A DNA stretch of 64,000 nt from Luteimonas galliterrae (GCF_023374055.1 NZ_JAMBEP010000001.1:1984001-2048000); one strand, 5' to 3'; positions 43,279 to 52,282 are shown, counted from the first letter of the stretch. Notes: generated by a model from the sequence alone, not told the origin. Numbers and translations: made by a program.

Positions 43279-44190
43279 TTATGCGGCGGCAGGAACGGCG
43301 CGCTTGCGCGAACGCAGGAAGCCATCGATCGCGAACACCGCCAGTCCGACCCAGATGAACGCAAAACCGATCGCACGATCGTTGTCGAAGGCCTCGCCGA
43401 ACACCAGTACCCCGATCAGCAGCTGCATCGTCGGCGCGATGTACTGCATCAGTCCGATCACCGAATACGGAATGCGCCGTACCGCATAAGCGAAGCCTAT
43501 CAGCGGCAACGCCGTCAGCGCGCCGCCGAACACCAGCAGCGCATCCATGGCCAAACCCCAGCCGCCGAAGAAGCCGCCTTGCCCGTGCGTCTCCGCCCAT
43601 AGCAGCATCGCCAGCGCGGGCAGGAACAGATAGGCGCTTTCGATGCCCAATCCCGGAATCGAATCGACCGCGGCCACTTTGCGGATCAGCCCGTACAAAC
43701 CGAACGACGCGGCCAGCGCCAATGCGATCCACGGAAAGCTGCCGTAGTTGAAGGTGAGCCACAGCACGCCCAGGGCGGCGATCGACACCGCGATCCACTG
43801 CGCGGCGGTCAAGCGTTCGCGCAGGAGCAGAACGCCCAACACCACGTTGAGCAGGGGATTGATGAAATAGCCCAGACTCGTCTCGACCACATGGCCCGCA
43901 TTCACGGCCCAGATGTACAAGCCCCAGTTGAATGCGATCAACGTGCCGCTGAGCGCCAACAGCCAAGCCACGCGCGGCTTGGCCACGGCTTGCCGCCACC
44001 ACTGCAGGCCTTGCTTCCAGCACAGCCAGCCGATCACCAGTACCGTGCTCCACACGATGCGATGGAACACGATCTGCATCGACGGCACCGCCTTGAGCAG
44101 ATGCCAGTACAGCGGCATCAGGCCCCACACCGCGAACGAAGCGGCGGCCACCCACAGGCCGCGGCGGTCGAGGACGGGGATCGGGCTCAT
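43279..44190 (-). CDS. rarD: RarD-type EamA-family permease
   Basis: A 303-residue protein with ten membrane helices in two EamA repeats. The pattern LWVAAASFAVWGLMPLYWHLLK at the N-terminus, FNWGLYIWAVNAGHVVETSLGYFINPLLNVVLGVLLLRERL in the middle and GLMQYIAPTMQLLIGVLVFGEAF near the end is characteristic of RarD. The transported compound is not known. Its start overlaps the stop of the preceding EamA gene (ATGA), so the two exporters form an operon. Confidence 0.92.
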   Translation of the reverse strand: MSPIPVLDRRGLWVAAASFAVWGLMPLYWHLLKAVPSMQIVFHRIVWSTVLVIGWLCWKQGLQWWRQAVAKPRVAWLLALSGTLIAFNWGLYIWAVNAGHVVETSLGYFINPLLNVVLGVLLLRERLTAAQWIAVSIAALGVLWLTFNYGSFPWIALALAASFGLYGLIRKVAAVDSIPGLGIESAYLFLPALAMLLWAETHGQGGFFGGWGLAMDALLVFGGALTALPLIGFAYAVRRIPYSVIGLMQYIAPTMQLLIGVLVFGEAFDNDRAIGFAFIWVGLAVFAIDGFLRSRKRAVPAAA

Positions 44191-45122
44191 GGCGTTTCGT
44201 CGGCGGTCCGCGGCGGCGCAGGCTTGGGCGCACGGCCCTTGGCCAGCGTGATCGCGACCACGCCCAGCAGGATGACCAGCATCGCGCCGAGATCGTGCGC
44301 GGTGAAGCTTTCCGCGGCCAGCCATGCGCCCAGCATCACCGCAATCACCGGATTGACGTAGGCGTAGCTGCCAGCCAGCGTCGGACGCACGTGGTCGAGC
44401 AGCCAGACATAAGCGGTGAAGCCGATGATCGAGCCGAAGGTGATCAGGTACACGACCGCCAACGAGCCCTTCAACGTCGGCATGCCCTGGAAACTTTCGC
44501 CGGTGACGGCGCCGGCCGCCAGCATCATCGCACCGCCGCAGATCATCTGGCCGGCGGCGCTCATGAACGGCGACGGCATATCGCGGCCGCGGCTCCAGAT
44601 CGAACCGAAGGCCCATGCGATCGGCGCGATCAACAGTGCGATCAACCCCTTCGGCTCGCCCGACAAACTGCTGCCGGCGTTCAACCAGAGCACGCCGACG
44701 AAACCGATGCACAGGCCGATCCATTCCAGGCGCTTGGGATGCTGTCCGCGGATCGAGGCGAACAGGCCCATCCACAACGGCGCCGATGCGACCGCCACGG
44801 CCGTCAACCCGGACGAGACCCACTGTTCGGCCAGCGTGACCATGCCGTTGCCCAATCCCATCATCAGGAAACCCATGACCGCCAGGTTCTTCCACTGCGC
44901 GCGCGTGGGCAGCGGCATGCCGCGCCAGCGCAGCACCGCCAGCATCATCAGGCCGGCCAGCAGGAAGCGGCCGCCGGCCATCAGCAGCGGCGGATAGCCG
45001 CCTTCCAGGGCGAAGCGGATACCGAGGTAAGTCGAACCCCAGATCACATAGACGGCGGTCAGCGCCAGCACGACGGCCAAGCCGCGCGGCATGCCTGAAG
45101 CTGAAGCAGAGGTATCGGTCAT
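44187..45122 (-). CDS. EamA-family drug/metabolite exporter (YedA-like)
   Basis: A 311-residue protein with ten membrane helices. Hallmarks: VYVIWGSTYLGIRFALEG at the start, APLWMGLFASIRGQ before helix five, GSIIGFTAYVWLLDHVRPTLAGSYAYVNPVIAVMLGAWLAAE in the second repeat. This is the YedA-type amino-acid or metabolite exporter pattern. It is divergent from an Lrp-type regulator across 114 bases with a palindrome, suggesting Lrp-type control by an amino acid. Confidence 0.9.
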   Translation of the reverse strand: MTDTSASASGMPRGLAVVLALTAVYVIWGSTYLGIRFALEGGYPPLLMAGGRFLLAGLMMLAVLRWRGMPLPTRAQWKNLAVMGFLMMGLGNGMVTLAEQWVSSGLTAVAVASAPLWMGLFASIRGQHPKRLEWIGLCIGFVGVLWLNAGSSLSGEPKGLIALLIAPIAWAFGSIWSRGRDMPSPFMSAAGQMICGGAMMLAAGAVTGESFQGMPTLKGSLAVVYLITFGSIIGFTAYVWLLDHVRPTLAGSYAYVNPVIAVMLGAWLAAESFTAHDLGAMLVILLGVVAITLAKGRAPKPAPPRTADETP

Positions 45123-45207
45123 GGTCGTTTCCAGGAAGGACTTCGGCGTATGCGCAGCGGAGGTCCGAACGACAGCGTAGCCGCACGGCGATGCGAGCGG
45201 GTTGAAT

Positions 45208-45230
45208 ATTTCTGCGTCCAGACGCAAAAT
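45208..45230. promoter_or_regulatory. Candidate Lrp-family operator
   Basis: TGCGTCCAGACGCA (45213-45226) is a perfect palindrome with two central bases, extended by AT-rich flanks ATTT and AAAAT. It lies 11 bases upstream of the lrp-like start codon and between the two divergent genes, the usual position for an autoregulated Lrp/AsnC operator. Confidence 0.6.
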
Positions 45231-45236
45231 TTTTGC

Positions 45237-45731
45237 ATGGCTGCCACGCCCCTCCAACTCGACGATTTCGACCATCGCCTGCTTGAGCTGCTGCAGCGCG
45301 ACGCGGACACCACCCTGACCGCGCTCGGCGATGCGGTAGGGCTGTCGGCCAGCGCCGTACAGCGACGGATCATGCGCTACCGCAAGCAGAGCCTGCTGCG
45401 CCAGGTAGCCGTGCTGGACCCCGCCCTGCTCGGCAACGTCACCCTGGTCGCGGCGCTGGTGACCATGGAGCGCGAAACCGCGAAACAGCACGCTGCGTTC
45501 TATGCGCGGATGCGTTCAGCGCCGGAGGTGCAGCAGTGCTATGCGCTGGCCGGCGACTGGGACTATCTGGTGATCCTGGCGACCACCAGCGTAGCTCACT
45601 ACCGCGAAGTGGCCGAGCGCCTGTTCCTGGACGAAGGCTACGTGCGGCGCTACGACACGCGGCTGATTTTCGAAACGGTGAAGCTGGGTTTGCAGGTGCC
45701 GACGCGGGCGGCGTCGCGGCGGCGCAAGTGA
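45237..45731 (+). CDS. Lrp/AsnC-family transcriptional regulator
   Basis: A 164-residue regulator. The N-terminal HTH is DDFDHRLLELLQRDADTTLTALGDAVGLSASAVQRRIMRYRKQSLL and the C-terminal RAM/ligand-binding domain runs from VAVLDPALLGN to the end, with CYALAGDWDYLVILATT. It likely responds to an amino acid and controls the divergent exporters. I start at the ATG at 45237, where the HTH begins; the longer frame from 45150 passes through the palindromic operator. Confidence 0.92.
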   Translation: MAATPLQLDDFDHRLLELLQRDADTTLTALGDAVGLSASAVQRRIMRYRKQSLLRQVAVLDPALLGNVTLVAALVTMERETAKQHAAFYARMRSAPEVQQCYALAGDWDYLVILATTSVAHYREVAERLFLDEGYVRRYDTRLIFETVKLGLQVPTRAASRRRK

Positions 45732-45743
45732 GGCTGCTGTTCC

Positions 45744-45852
45744 TCCCCCTTTGAAAAAGGGGGATCGAGGGGGATTTGCTCTTGACCCTGCTTCAAGAGT
45801 AACTGCAAAAACAAAAGCAAATCCCCCTGTGTCCCCCTTTTTCAAAGGGGGA
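45744..45852. repeat. Long inverted repeat, TCCCCCTTTGAAAAAGGGGGA type
   Basis: Arms 45744-45780 and 45816-45852 match at all but three or four of 37 positions, with a 35-base loop; each arm begins with its own hairpin TCCCCCTTTGAAAAAGGGGGA. It fills the gap between the convergent lrp and ada-like genes and could stop transcription of both. Confidence 0.88.
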
Positions 45853-45860
45853 TAACAGCT

Positions 45861-46685
45861 TCAGGCCGCGCGCTCGCGCTGCAGCAGACGCTCCTTCATC
45901 GGCAAGCCCCAGCGATAGCCGCCCAGCGAACCGTCGCCGCGCACCACGCGGTGGCAGGGCACCACGATCGCGAGCCGGTTGTGGGCACACGCGCTGGCGA
46001 CGGCGCGGCTGGCGTTGGGCGCGCCGAGCGAGGCGGCGACTTCGGCATAGCTGCGCGTTTCGCCTTTCGGAATCTTCATCAGCGCATCCCAGACTTTCTT
46101 CTGGAAGGCGGTGCCGAGCAGGTCGGTAGGCACCTCGACGCGCTTACCTGCCAGCACATCGGCCACCGCGCGCACGCGCGGGCCGAGGAATTCGTCGCGG
46201 CCGGCATCGACGCGTTGCAGCCGCGCCTTGGGGAATTCTTCGTGCAGGCGCGCTTCCAGCGCCGCGTCGTCGTCGCCCAATTCCACCGCGCAGATGCCGC
46301 GCTGGGTGGTGGCGATCAGTACGCGGCCCAGGGCGGTATCGATCAGGCTCCAGCGGATGTCTTCGCCCGCGCCGCCCGCGCGGTAGCGCGCAGGCGTCAT
46401 GCCCAGCCGCGCCGCGCCCGCCTCGTACACGCGCGAGGGCGAACCGTAGCCGGCGTCGTACAGCGCCGCGCTGACGTCGTGGCCGCCGCGCCGCAATGCC
46501 GATTTCAGCGTGCCGAGTTTGCGTTGCGCCAGATACTCGGCCGGGCTCAGGCCGTAGCGCGCGCTGAAGCGGCGCTGCAGGTGCGATGCGCTGATGCCGA
46601 CCGCGGCGGCGAGCTCGGCCAGCGAAGGTTCGCCGCCGTCGAGCAGTTCGCGCACGCGTTCTAGTTTTTTGTCGGATTTGTCCAT
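45861..46685 (-). CDS. Ada-like fusion: AraC-type DNA-binding domain plus O6-methylguanine methyltransferase
   Basis: A 274-residue protein. Residues 1-105 form an AraC HTH pair (LAELAAAVGISASHLQRRFSARYGLSPAEYLAQRKL); residues 110-274 form the DNA repair domain with FQKKVWDALMKIPKGETRSYAEVA and the acceptor cysteine in PCHRVVRGDGSLGGYRWG. It should remove methyl groups from O6-methylguanine irreversibly. The N-terminal Ada zinc domain that repairs phosphotriesters and triggers the adaptive response in E. coli Ada is absent, so how it would be switched on is unclear. Confidence 0.9.
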   Translation of the reverse strand: MDKSDKKLERVRELLDGGEPSLAELAAAVGISASHLQRRFSARYGLSPAEYLAQRKLGTLKSALRRGGHDVSAALYDAGYGSPSRVYEAGAARLGMTPARYRAGGAGEDIRWSLIDTALGRVLIATTQRGICAVELGDDDAALEARLHEEFPKARLQRVDAGRDEFLGPRVRAVADVLAGKRVEVPTDLLGTAFQKKVWDALMKIPKGETRSYAEVAASLGAPNASRAVASACAHNRLAIVVPCHRVVRGDGSLGGYRWGLPMKERLLQRERAA

Positions 46686-46757
46686 GGCTGAAAGGGTAAC
46701 GGGCGCCCTGGGCGCCCGCTATCCGGATCTTGCTTTAGCCCGCTTTAGCCCGCTTTA

Positions 46758-46918
46758 GCCCTCTCCCGCTTGCGGGAGAGGGTTGGGAGAGGGCGCGCGC
46801 GATGGCAGATCGCGGCGAAAGTGGGATTCGAGTTCGAAACCATCGGAAATGATCGGTTTGACGCGATCTGAAGCTTCGCGCACCCTCCCCCCAGCCCTCT
46901 CCCGCAGGCGGGAGAGGG
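46758..46918. repeat. REP-like repeats, CCCTCTCCCGC type
   Basis: Two complete hairpins GCCCTCTCCCGC...GCGGGAGAGGG (46758-46782 and 46894-46918) with a 110-base spacer, between the convergent-end ada-like start and prc stop. Three tandem CGCTTTAGCC units precede the first. Confidence 0.85.
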
Positions 46919-46927
46919 GGCAAACGC

Positions 46928-49105
46928 TTATTCCGCCCAATGCCCCGGCGTCTTGGCTTCAGGCAACACCTGCCCGGCCAGCGCGCGATCGCCGTTAAGC
47001 AGATATACCGCATCGGCCAGGATCGAAGCCGATTCGCGCAGCAGCGGATCGGGCAGATTCTCGGCGGCTTTTTCGCGCGCGGCTTCCTTGGCGATGTCGC
47101 GTTCGCTGGTCTGCAGGCCGTCGTCGCCGTTGTCTTCCAGCAGCGGATCCAGCGCGATGTTCAGGCGCTTGCGCTCTTCCTGCCGGTTCTTGCGGATCGC
47201 GTCGAGCTTGTTCTTCTCCGCGCGGCGCTCGGTCTCGTTGAGCGACAGGTATTTCTTGTCGCGCTCGGCCTTGAAGCGCGCCACGTCCTCGGCCTGCCAC
47301 TGGAATTCCACGTCCTTGGCGATGCGCGCCGAATGCAGGGTTTCCAGCTTGGGCAGCAACGGCGCGAAATTGCCGTACTGGGTGTGCGGCACCGAAGCGA
47401 TGCGGGTCCAGGGCAGCGCGTTGTCGTAGGTGCTCTCGCCGTAATCGCTGGCGTCGACCGTGACCGGGAAGGCGATGTCCGGCACCACGCCCTTGTTCTG
47501 GGTGGAGCCGCCGGCGACGCGGAAGAACTGCGCGATGGTCAGCTTGACCTGGCCGAAGCGCGCCTTCTCGTTGGCCGGCCAGCGGTCCAGATCGACCAGG
47601 TTCTGCACCGTGCCCTTGCCGAAGGTGGTTTCGCCGATCACCAGACCGCGGCCGTAATCCTGGATAGCGCCGGCGAAGATCTCGGACGCCGATGCCGAGC
47701 CGCGATTGATCAGCACCGCCAGCGGACCGTCCCAGGCCACGCCCGGATTGCGGTCGCTCTCGACGCTGACGCGGCCGCCGGATTCGCGCACCTGCACCAC
47801 CGGTCCTTTATCGATGAACAACCCGGTGAGCTCGATCGCTTCGTTCAACGAACCGCCGCCGTTGCCGCGCAGATCGAGCACCACGCCGTCGACCTTGTCG
47901 GCGCGGAACTGCGCCAACAGCTTGGCGACGTCGCGCGTGGCCGAAGCGTAGTCGCCGTTGTTCTTGCGGCGGCCTTCGAAGTCCTGATAGAAGCCCTTGA
48001 GCTTGATCACGCCGATCCGCTTGGCCGGCGTATTGCCGTTGGCCGGTACGTTGAGCGTTTCGCCCTTGGCGGCTTCTTCCGCCAGGCGCACCTTGTCGCG
48101 GGTCAGCACGAGCCGGTTGGGCTTGCTGTCCAGGCCCGCTTCCGGCGGCACGATATCCAGGCGCACCTGGGTGCCTTTGGCGCCTTTGATCTTTTCGACG
48201 ACATCGTCGATGCGCCAGCCGATCACGTCCTCCATCACGCCGCTGTTGCCCTGGCCGACGCCGACGATGCGGTCGCCCGGCTTGAGCTTGTCGCTGAGGT
48301 CGGCCGGACCGCCGGGCACGATCTCGCGGATCACGACCACGTCGTCCTGCTTCTGCAGCACCGCACCGATGCCTTCCAGCGACAGCGACATGCTCTGGTT
48401 GAAGCGTTCGGCGCCGCGCGGATCCAGATAGTTGGTGTGCGGGTCGATCGAACTGGCGTAAGCGTTGAGGAAGGTCTGGAACGCGTCCTCGCCGTTGAAT
48501 TCGGCGTAAGTCTTGCCGAGGTTGGCGTAGCGCTTGTCCAGCGTCTTGCGGATCTCGTCGGGCTTCTTGCCGGCCAGCTTCAGGCGCAACCAGTCGTTGC
48601 GCACCGACTGCTTCCAGACGGCGTCGAGCTCGGCGCTGTCCTTGGCCCAGGGCAGGTCTTCGCGGTCGTATTCCCAGCGATCGGTGCCGCTGAAGTCGAA
48701 GATGTTCTGCTTCAACAAGCCGCGCGCGTAGGCCACGCGCTGTTCGACGCGCTGCTTGTACACCGCGAAGATCGCGTAGGCGGGAGTCAGCTCGCCGGCC
48801 TTGATGGCATCGTCGAGCTTGGTCTTCTGGGTCGCGAACTGGGCCACGTCCTGGGCGGTGAGGAACATCTTGCCGGGGTCGATCGCTTCCAGGTAACGCT
48901 TGAACACGTCCTGCGAAAGCGCATCGTCCAGCGCGCGCGGGCGATAGGCGTAACGGCTGTCGGACAGCAGGCCGTAGACCAGCTTGGAAGTCGTCGCCTG
49001 GTCGGGCGTGGGGCCGGCCGGCAGGCCGTCGCTATCGGCGCGGGCCAGCAACGCCAGCGGCGCGGTGAGGACGAGGGCGGCAAGCAGGGTGTGGCTCAAT
49101 TTCAT
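46928..49105 (-). CDS. prc: Tail-specific (C-terminal processing) periplasmic protease Prc
   Basis: A 725-residue S41A protease that trims or degrades periplasmic proteins, including peptidoglycan hydrolases in E. coli. Signal peptide at 1-23; N-terminal helical domain; PDZ domain (about 225-310, GIGAVLQKQDDVVVIREIVPGGPADLSDKLKPGDRI); catalytic Ser in NRGSASASEIF and Lys in FGKGTVQ; DUF3340-type C-terminal domain. All active-site residues are present. The frame is open to 49228, but the signal peptide begins at the ATG at 49105. Confidence 0.93.
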   Translation of the reverse strand: MKLSHTLLAALVLTAPLALLARADSDGLPAGPTPDQATTSKLVYGLLSDSRYAYRPRALDDALSQDVFKRYLEAIDPGKMFLTAQDVAQFATQKTKLDDAIKAGELTPAYAIFAVYKQRVEQRVAYARGLLKQNIFDFSGTDRWEYDREDLPWAKDSAELDAVWKQSVRNDWLRLKLAGKKPDEIRKTLDKRYANLGKTYAEFNGEDAFQTFLNAYASSIDPHTNYLDPRGAERFNQSMSLSLEGIGAVLQKQDDVVVIREIVPGGPADLSDKLKPGDRIVGVGQGNSGVMEDVIGWRIDDVVEKIKGAKGTQVRLDIVPPEAGLDSKPNRLVLTRDKVRLAEEAAKGETLNVPANGNTPAKRIGVIKLKGFYQDFEGRRKNNGDYASATRDVAKLLAQFRADKVDGVVLDLRGNGGGSLNEAIELTGLFIDKGPVVQVRESGGRVSVESDRNPGVAWDGPLAVLINRGSASASEIFAGAIQDYGRGLVIGETTFGKGTVQNLVDLDRWPANEKARFGQVKLTIAQFFRVAGGSTQNKGVVPDIAFPVTVDASDYGESTYDNALPWTRIASVPHTQYGNFAPLLPKLETLHSARIAKDVEFQWQAEDVARFKAERDKKYLSLNETERRAEKNKLDAIRKNRQEERKRLNIALDPLLEDNGDDGLQTSERDIAKEAAREKAAENLPDPLLRESASILADAVYLLNGDRALAGQVLPEAKTPGHWAE

Positions 49106-49303
49106 CGATACGCTCGGGGCCGTCTTGGCCGGGTCGAAGAACAATGGACGGTTCGGGAAGTCAGGTTGCAGTCGCTTCAGACAACGAGATAGTGCCGGAA
49201 GTTGCGGCCGCAAGCCGTTCCAAGCCACTTTAACCGCGCCGAACGGGCCCGATGTGAATGATTCGTCAGCCTGCGGTGGAACTGAACAGGCGGATGCGCA
49301 GCC

Positions 49304-50308
49304 TCAGGCGGCGACGCCGGCTTCGGCAGCCTGTCGATCGGCATGGTACGAGGAGCGCACCAGCGGACCCGAGGCGACGTGGGTGAAGCCCAGCGACATG
49401 CCGTAGACCTCGAGCGCCTTGAACTCGTCCGGCGTCCAGTAACGCAGCACCGGATGGTGGTGCGCGCTCGGCTGCAGGTACTGGCCGATGGTGACCATGT
49501 CCACGTCGTGCGCGCGCAGGTCGCGCAGCGTGCCCTGCACCTGCTCCATGGTCTCGCCCAGGCCGAGCATGATCCCGGATTTGGTCGGCAGCTGCGGATG
49601 CTGCTGCTTGAATTTCTGCAACAGGGTCAGCGACCACTGGTAGTCGGCGCCGGGGCGGACGTTGGTGTACAAGTCCGGCACGGTTTCGACGTTGTGGTTG
49701 AACACATCCGGCGGATTCGTGGCCAGGATCTCCAGCGCGCGTTCCATGCGGCCCTTGCCGCGGAAATCGGGCGTGAGGATCTCGATCTTGGTGTTGGGCG
49801 ACTTGGCGCGCACCGCAGCGATGCAGTCGACGAAGTGCTGGGCACCGCCGTCGCGCAGGTCGTCGCGGTCGACGCTGGTCACCACCACGTACTTCAGGCC
49901 CATGTCGGCGATGGTGTTGGCCAGGTTGAACGGCTCCAGCGGATCGGGCGGCTTGGGCCGGCCGTGGGCCACATCGCAGAAGCTGCAGCGACGGGTGCAG
50001 ACCTCGCCGAGGATCATGAAAGTGGCGGTGCCGTGGCCGAAGCATTCGTGGATGTTCGGGCAGCTGGCTTCCTCGCACACCGTGACCAGGCGGTTCTCGC
50101 GCAGCTTGGCCTTGAGCGCGGCGACCGCACCGTTGCTGGGGATGCGTACGCGGATCCAGGACGGCTTGCGCAGCACCGGCGCGTCGTCGAACTTGACCGG
50201 GCTGCGCGAAATCTTGTCGCCGGCGACCTGTTTCGCGCCCGGTTCCAGCGGCGCAGGCGTCGAAGCGACGACTTGCAGCGGAATGGATTTGGCGACGGTA
50301 TCGGTCAT
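49304..50308 (-). CDS. lipA: Lipoyl synthase
   Basis: A 334-residue radical-SAM enzyme that inserts two sulfur atoms into protein-bound octanoate. The auxiliary, sacrificial cluster is held by Cys78, 83 and 89 ([14 protein letters not shown]) and the radical-SAM cluster by Cys104, 108 and 111 (CTRRCSFCD). [14 protein letters not shown] and the C-terminal RSSYHAD element are typical. It lies 73 bases after lipB with a REP between, in the order ybeD-lipB-lipA also found in E. coli. Confidence 0.96.
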   Translation of the reverse strand: MTDTVAKSIPLQVVASTPAPLEPGAKQVAGDKISRSPVKFDDAPVLRKPSWIRVRIPSNGAVAALKAKLRENRLVTVCEEASCPNIHECFGHGTATFMILGEVCTRRCSFCDVAHGRPKPPDPLEPFNLANTIADMGLKYVVVTSVDRDDLRDGGAQHFVDCIAAVRAKSPNTKIEILTPDFRGKGRMERALEILATNPPDVFNHNVETVPDLYTNVRPGADYQWSLTLLQKFKQQHPQLPTKSGIMLGLGETMEQVQGTLRDLRAHDVDMVTIGQYLQPSAHHHPVLRYWTPDEFKALEVYGMSLGFTHVASGPLVRSSYHADRQAAEAGVAA

Positions 50309-50325
50309 GGCTTCGGGCTTTTTGC

Positions 50326-50363
50326 GCCCTCTCCCCGCTTGTGGGAAAGGGCTGGGGTGAGGG
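50326..50363. repeat. REP-like repeat, CCCTCTCCCGC type, degenerate
   Basis: GCCCTCTCCCCGCTTGTGGG followed by AAAGGGCTGGGGTGAGGG, in the short gap between lipB and lipA. Confidence 0.75.
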
Positions 50364-50381
50364 TCGGCTCTGGACTTCGCT

Positions 50382-51098
50382 TCATGCCGCCAACGACAAG
50401 TCCGGAAGCGCTTCGCGCCGTTCCAGGTTCAGGCCGAACTGCGCAGCGAGCTGTTCCAGCAGCACCGGCTTGACCGCATCCAGGCGGGAAGGGCCGCCCA
50501 AGTCTAGCACCGAGGTCACCTGCAGGCCTTCGTAGCCGCAGGGATTGATGCGCCGGAACGGCTCCAGATCCATGGCCACGTTGAAGGCCAGGCCGTGGAA
50601 GGTGCAGCCGCGGCGCACGCGGATGCCGAGCGCGGCGACCTTGGCGCCGGCCACGTACACGCCGGGCGCACCGTCGCGGCGTTCGGCATGGAGGTTCCAT
50701 TCGGCCATCGTGTCGATCAGCGCCTGCTCGATGCGGTGCACGTACTCGCGCACGCCGATCTTCAGCCGCTTCAGGTCCAGCAGCGGGTAGGCCACGATCT
50801 GGCCCGGCCCGTGATAGGTCACCTGGCCGCCGCGGTCGACGTGCAGCACGGGAATCTCGCCGGGCATCAGCACGTGTTCGGGTTTGCCGGCCTGGCCCAG
50901 GGTGAACACCGGATCGTGTTCCACCAGCCAGACCTCGTCGGGCGTGGCGTCGTCGCGCGCATCGGTGAAACGCTGCATCGCGCGCCACACCGGTTCGTAA
51001 GGCTGGCGCCCCAAGTCGCGGACGATACCGCTTTGCCCCCTCTCCCGCTCAGCGGGAGAGGGCTGGGGTGGGGGCCCGGCTTTTGCCGTTTCGTTCAC
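50382..51098 (-). CDS. lipB: Octanoyl-[acyl-carrier-protein]-protein transferase
   Basis: A 238-residue enzyme that moves octanoate from ACP to lipoyl domains. Substrate loop [20 protein letters not shown], catalytic Lys in [13 protein letters not shown] and catalytic Cys in INPCGYEG are all present. The best start is the GTG at 51098, overlapping the ybeD stop as GTGA. Residues about 9-21 ([13 protein letters not shown]) are encoded by a CCCTCTCCCGC-type REP at 51036-51074; no in-frame start lies between that repeat and the conserved [10 protein letters not shown] segment, so the repeat appears to be translated. Confidence 0.93.
   Translation of the reverse strand: MNETAKAGPPPQPSPAERERGQSGIVRDLGRQPYEPVWRAMQRFTDARDDATPDEVWLVEHDPVFTLGQAGKPEHVLMPGEIPVLHVDRGGQVTYHGPGQIVAYPLLDLKRLKIGVREYVHRIEQALIDTMAEWNLHAERRDGAPGVYVAGAKVAALGIRVRRGCTFHGLAFNVAMDLEPFRRINPCGYEGLQVTSVLDLGGPSRLDAVKPVLLEQLAAQFGLNLERREALPDLSLAA
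51036..51074. repeat. REP-like repeat inside the lipB 5' coding region
   Basis: CCCCCTCTCCCGCTCAGCGG followed by GAGAGGGCTGGGGTGGGGG. Same family as the repeats between other genes here, but located after the lipB start codon and in frame. Confidence 0.85.
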
Positions 51099-51373
51099 AG
51101 CGTCCACTTCACTTCCGGATGCGAGCGCAGCGCTTCGTGCGCCGTTTCGTACTGCTCGCGCGATTCGGCGCGGAAGCTGAGCTTCACCGATACGAACTTG
51201 CCGCCGCTGGATTCGCGGCTGGAGACCGTTTCGTGCATCACCACGATGCCCGCTGCGGCCAGCAGGCGCGGAATCTCGACCTCCAGGCCGGCGCTGGCCG
51301 GCCCCATGGCGGTGATCTCGAATTCGCCGGGAAACTGGAAGCCGTGCTCGGGGTTGTCGGATTTGATTTCCAT
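51095..51373 (-). CDS. ybeD: YbeD/DUF493 family protein
   Basis: A 92-residue ACT-like alpha/beta protein: [31 protein letters not shown], then [43 protein letters not shown], which is the conserved C-terminal signature. Function is not well defined; YbeD is thought to be regulatory. Its linkage with lipB, which it overlaps by 4 bases, is widely conserved. I use the ATG at 51373. Confidence 0.9.
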   Translation of the reverse strand: MEIKSDNPEHGFQFPGEFEITAMGPASAGLEVEIPRLLAAAGIVVMHETVSSRESSGGKFVSVKLSFRAESREQYETAHEALRSHPEVKWTL

Positions 51374-51538
51374 GGGCCGATTATGGGTCCGTTCAGGGCC
51401 TAACCCAAGCCAGCGGTGACCGCAAAGTCGTTTCGCGGACCCGACAAGCACCGATTTTTTGGGGTGAGGCCACTTCAGCCCGTTTGCTCCGTCTTGAACG
51501 GGTGCGGAACGTCCCGCGCTTAACCAAGAACGAATTTT

Positions 51539-52075
51539 ATGAATCGCTCAAAGCTCACCCTTAAGCTGATCTTCTCGACATTCGTGTTCGGCATCCTGCT
51601 GTCCGCACCGGATTCTGCCCATGCCGTCAATGGCTGGGATAGCAAGTATTGGGGCGGCGCCCTTTGCGTGCCCTACGGCAATACGCCGCATGCGGACTAT
51701 TCCGTTCGCGGCGACGGCATTCAAAATATCAATGCCGGCCATGACCGTTGGGTGGTCTGCGCTTTAACGCGGGATTCGGAAGATGCGATGGGACCGCAAG
51801 GTTCGGCGTCGATCGAGATCAGCGGCACCCGCGCTGCGGCGGGCAGCATCGATTGCATGCTGACCAAAGGCGATGCCTACATGCCGCCGATGACCACGCT
51901 TGTCCGCTCCACCCCGTACTGGACGGGGATTTGGAGCGTGAGCTTTGCCACGGCCGACCTTTACTCAAGCGGCTCGGCCACGCTTACCGTCACCTGCCGA
52001 CTGCCCCCCAAAGCGCAGTTGACCCGCGTACGCATCTCCGAGAACAACAGCACAGGTCCAGAAGCCATTCCCTGA
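51539..52075 (+). CDS. Secreted protein of unknown function
   Basis: A 178-residue exported protein. The signal peptide (1-29) ends AHA; the mature part is beta-rich with four cysteines (ALCVPYG, VVCALTR, IDCMLTK, VTCRLPP), likely two disulfides. I do not recognise a family. It is slightly less GC-rich than its neighbours. There is no clear ribosome-binding site before the ATG at 51539. It lies in a plus-strand insert between ybeD and dacA, together with the next two small genes. Confidence 0.72.
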   Translation: MNRSKLTLKLIFSTFVFGILLSAPDSAHAVNGWDSKYWGGALCVPYGNTPHADYSVRGDGIQNINAGHDRWVVCALTRDSEDAMGPQGSASIEISGTRAAAGSIDCMLTKGDAYMPPMTTLVRSTPYWTGIWSVSFATADLYSSGSATLTVTCRLPPKAQLTRVRISENNSTGPEAIP

Positions 52076-52148
52076 ACGAGCGCCATCACGGGCTGCGCGC
52101 GTCATCCGGGTATGGCCATTCCGCGGAGAACTTTCCGTCTTGAAGAGC

Positions 52149-52167
52149 GCCGACGAACGTCGTCGGC
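52149..52167 (+). terminator. Possible weak terminator hairpin
   Basis: GCCGACGAACGTCGTCGGC forms an 8-bp stem with a 3-base loop 74 bases after the stop of the secreted protein gene, followed by GTTCCTT, a poor T tract. Confidence 0.35.
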
Positions 52168-52192
52168 GTTCCTTCAGTCCGGAACCACCGCC

Positions 52193-52282
52193 ATGAACCG
52201 TTCAACGAAGCCCATCGTCGAATACGCTTTGCTGGCGCTGCTGGCGATCGTCGCCTTGCTTACGGTAACCGGGGTCACCTAG
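52193..52282 (+). CDS. Possible 29-residue membrane peptide
   Basis: An open frame of 29 codons: a basic N-terminus (MNRSTKPIVEY) and one hydrophobic helix (ALLALLAIVALLTVTG). The start shares the MNRS opening of the 51539 gene. There is no strong Shine-Dalgarno sequence (CCACCGCC precedes the ATG). It could be a genuine small membrane protein between two short genes; nothing beyond topology supports a function. Confidence 0.4.
   Translation: MNRSTKPIVEYALLALLAIVALLTVTGVT

Noticed and set aside
46940-49192. 750-codon plus-strand frame opposite prc
   Set aside because: Shadow of the prc gene; the minus-strand frame has signal peptide, PDZ and catalytic motifs.
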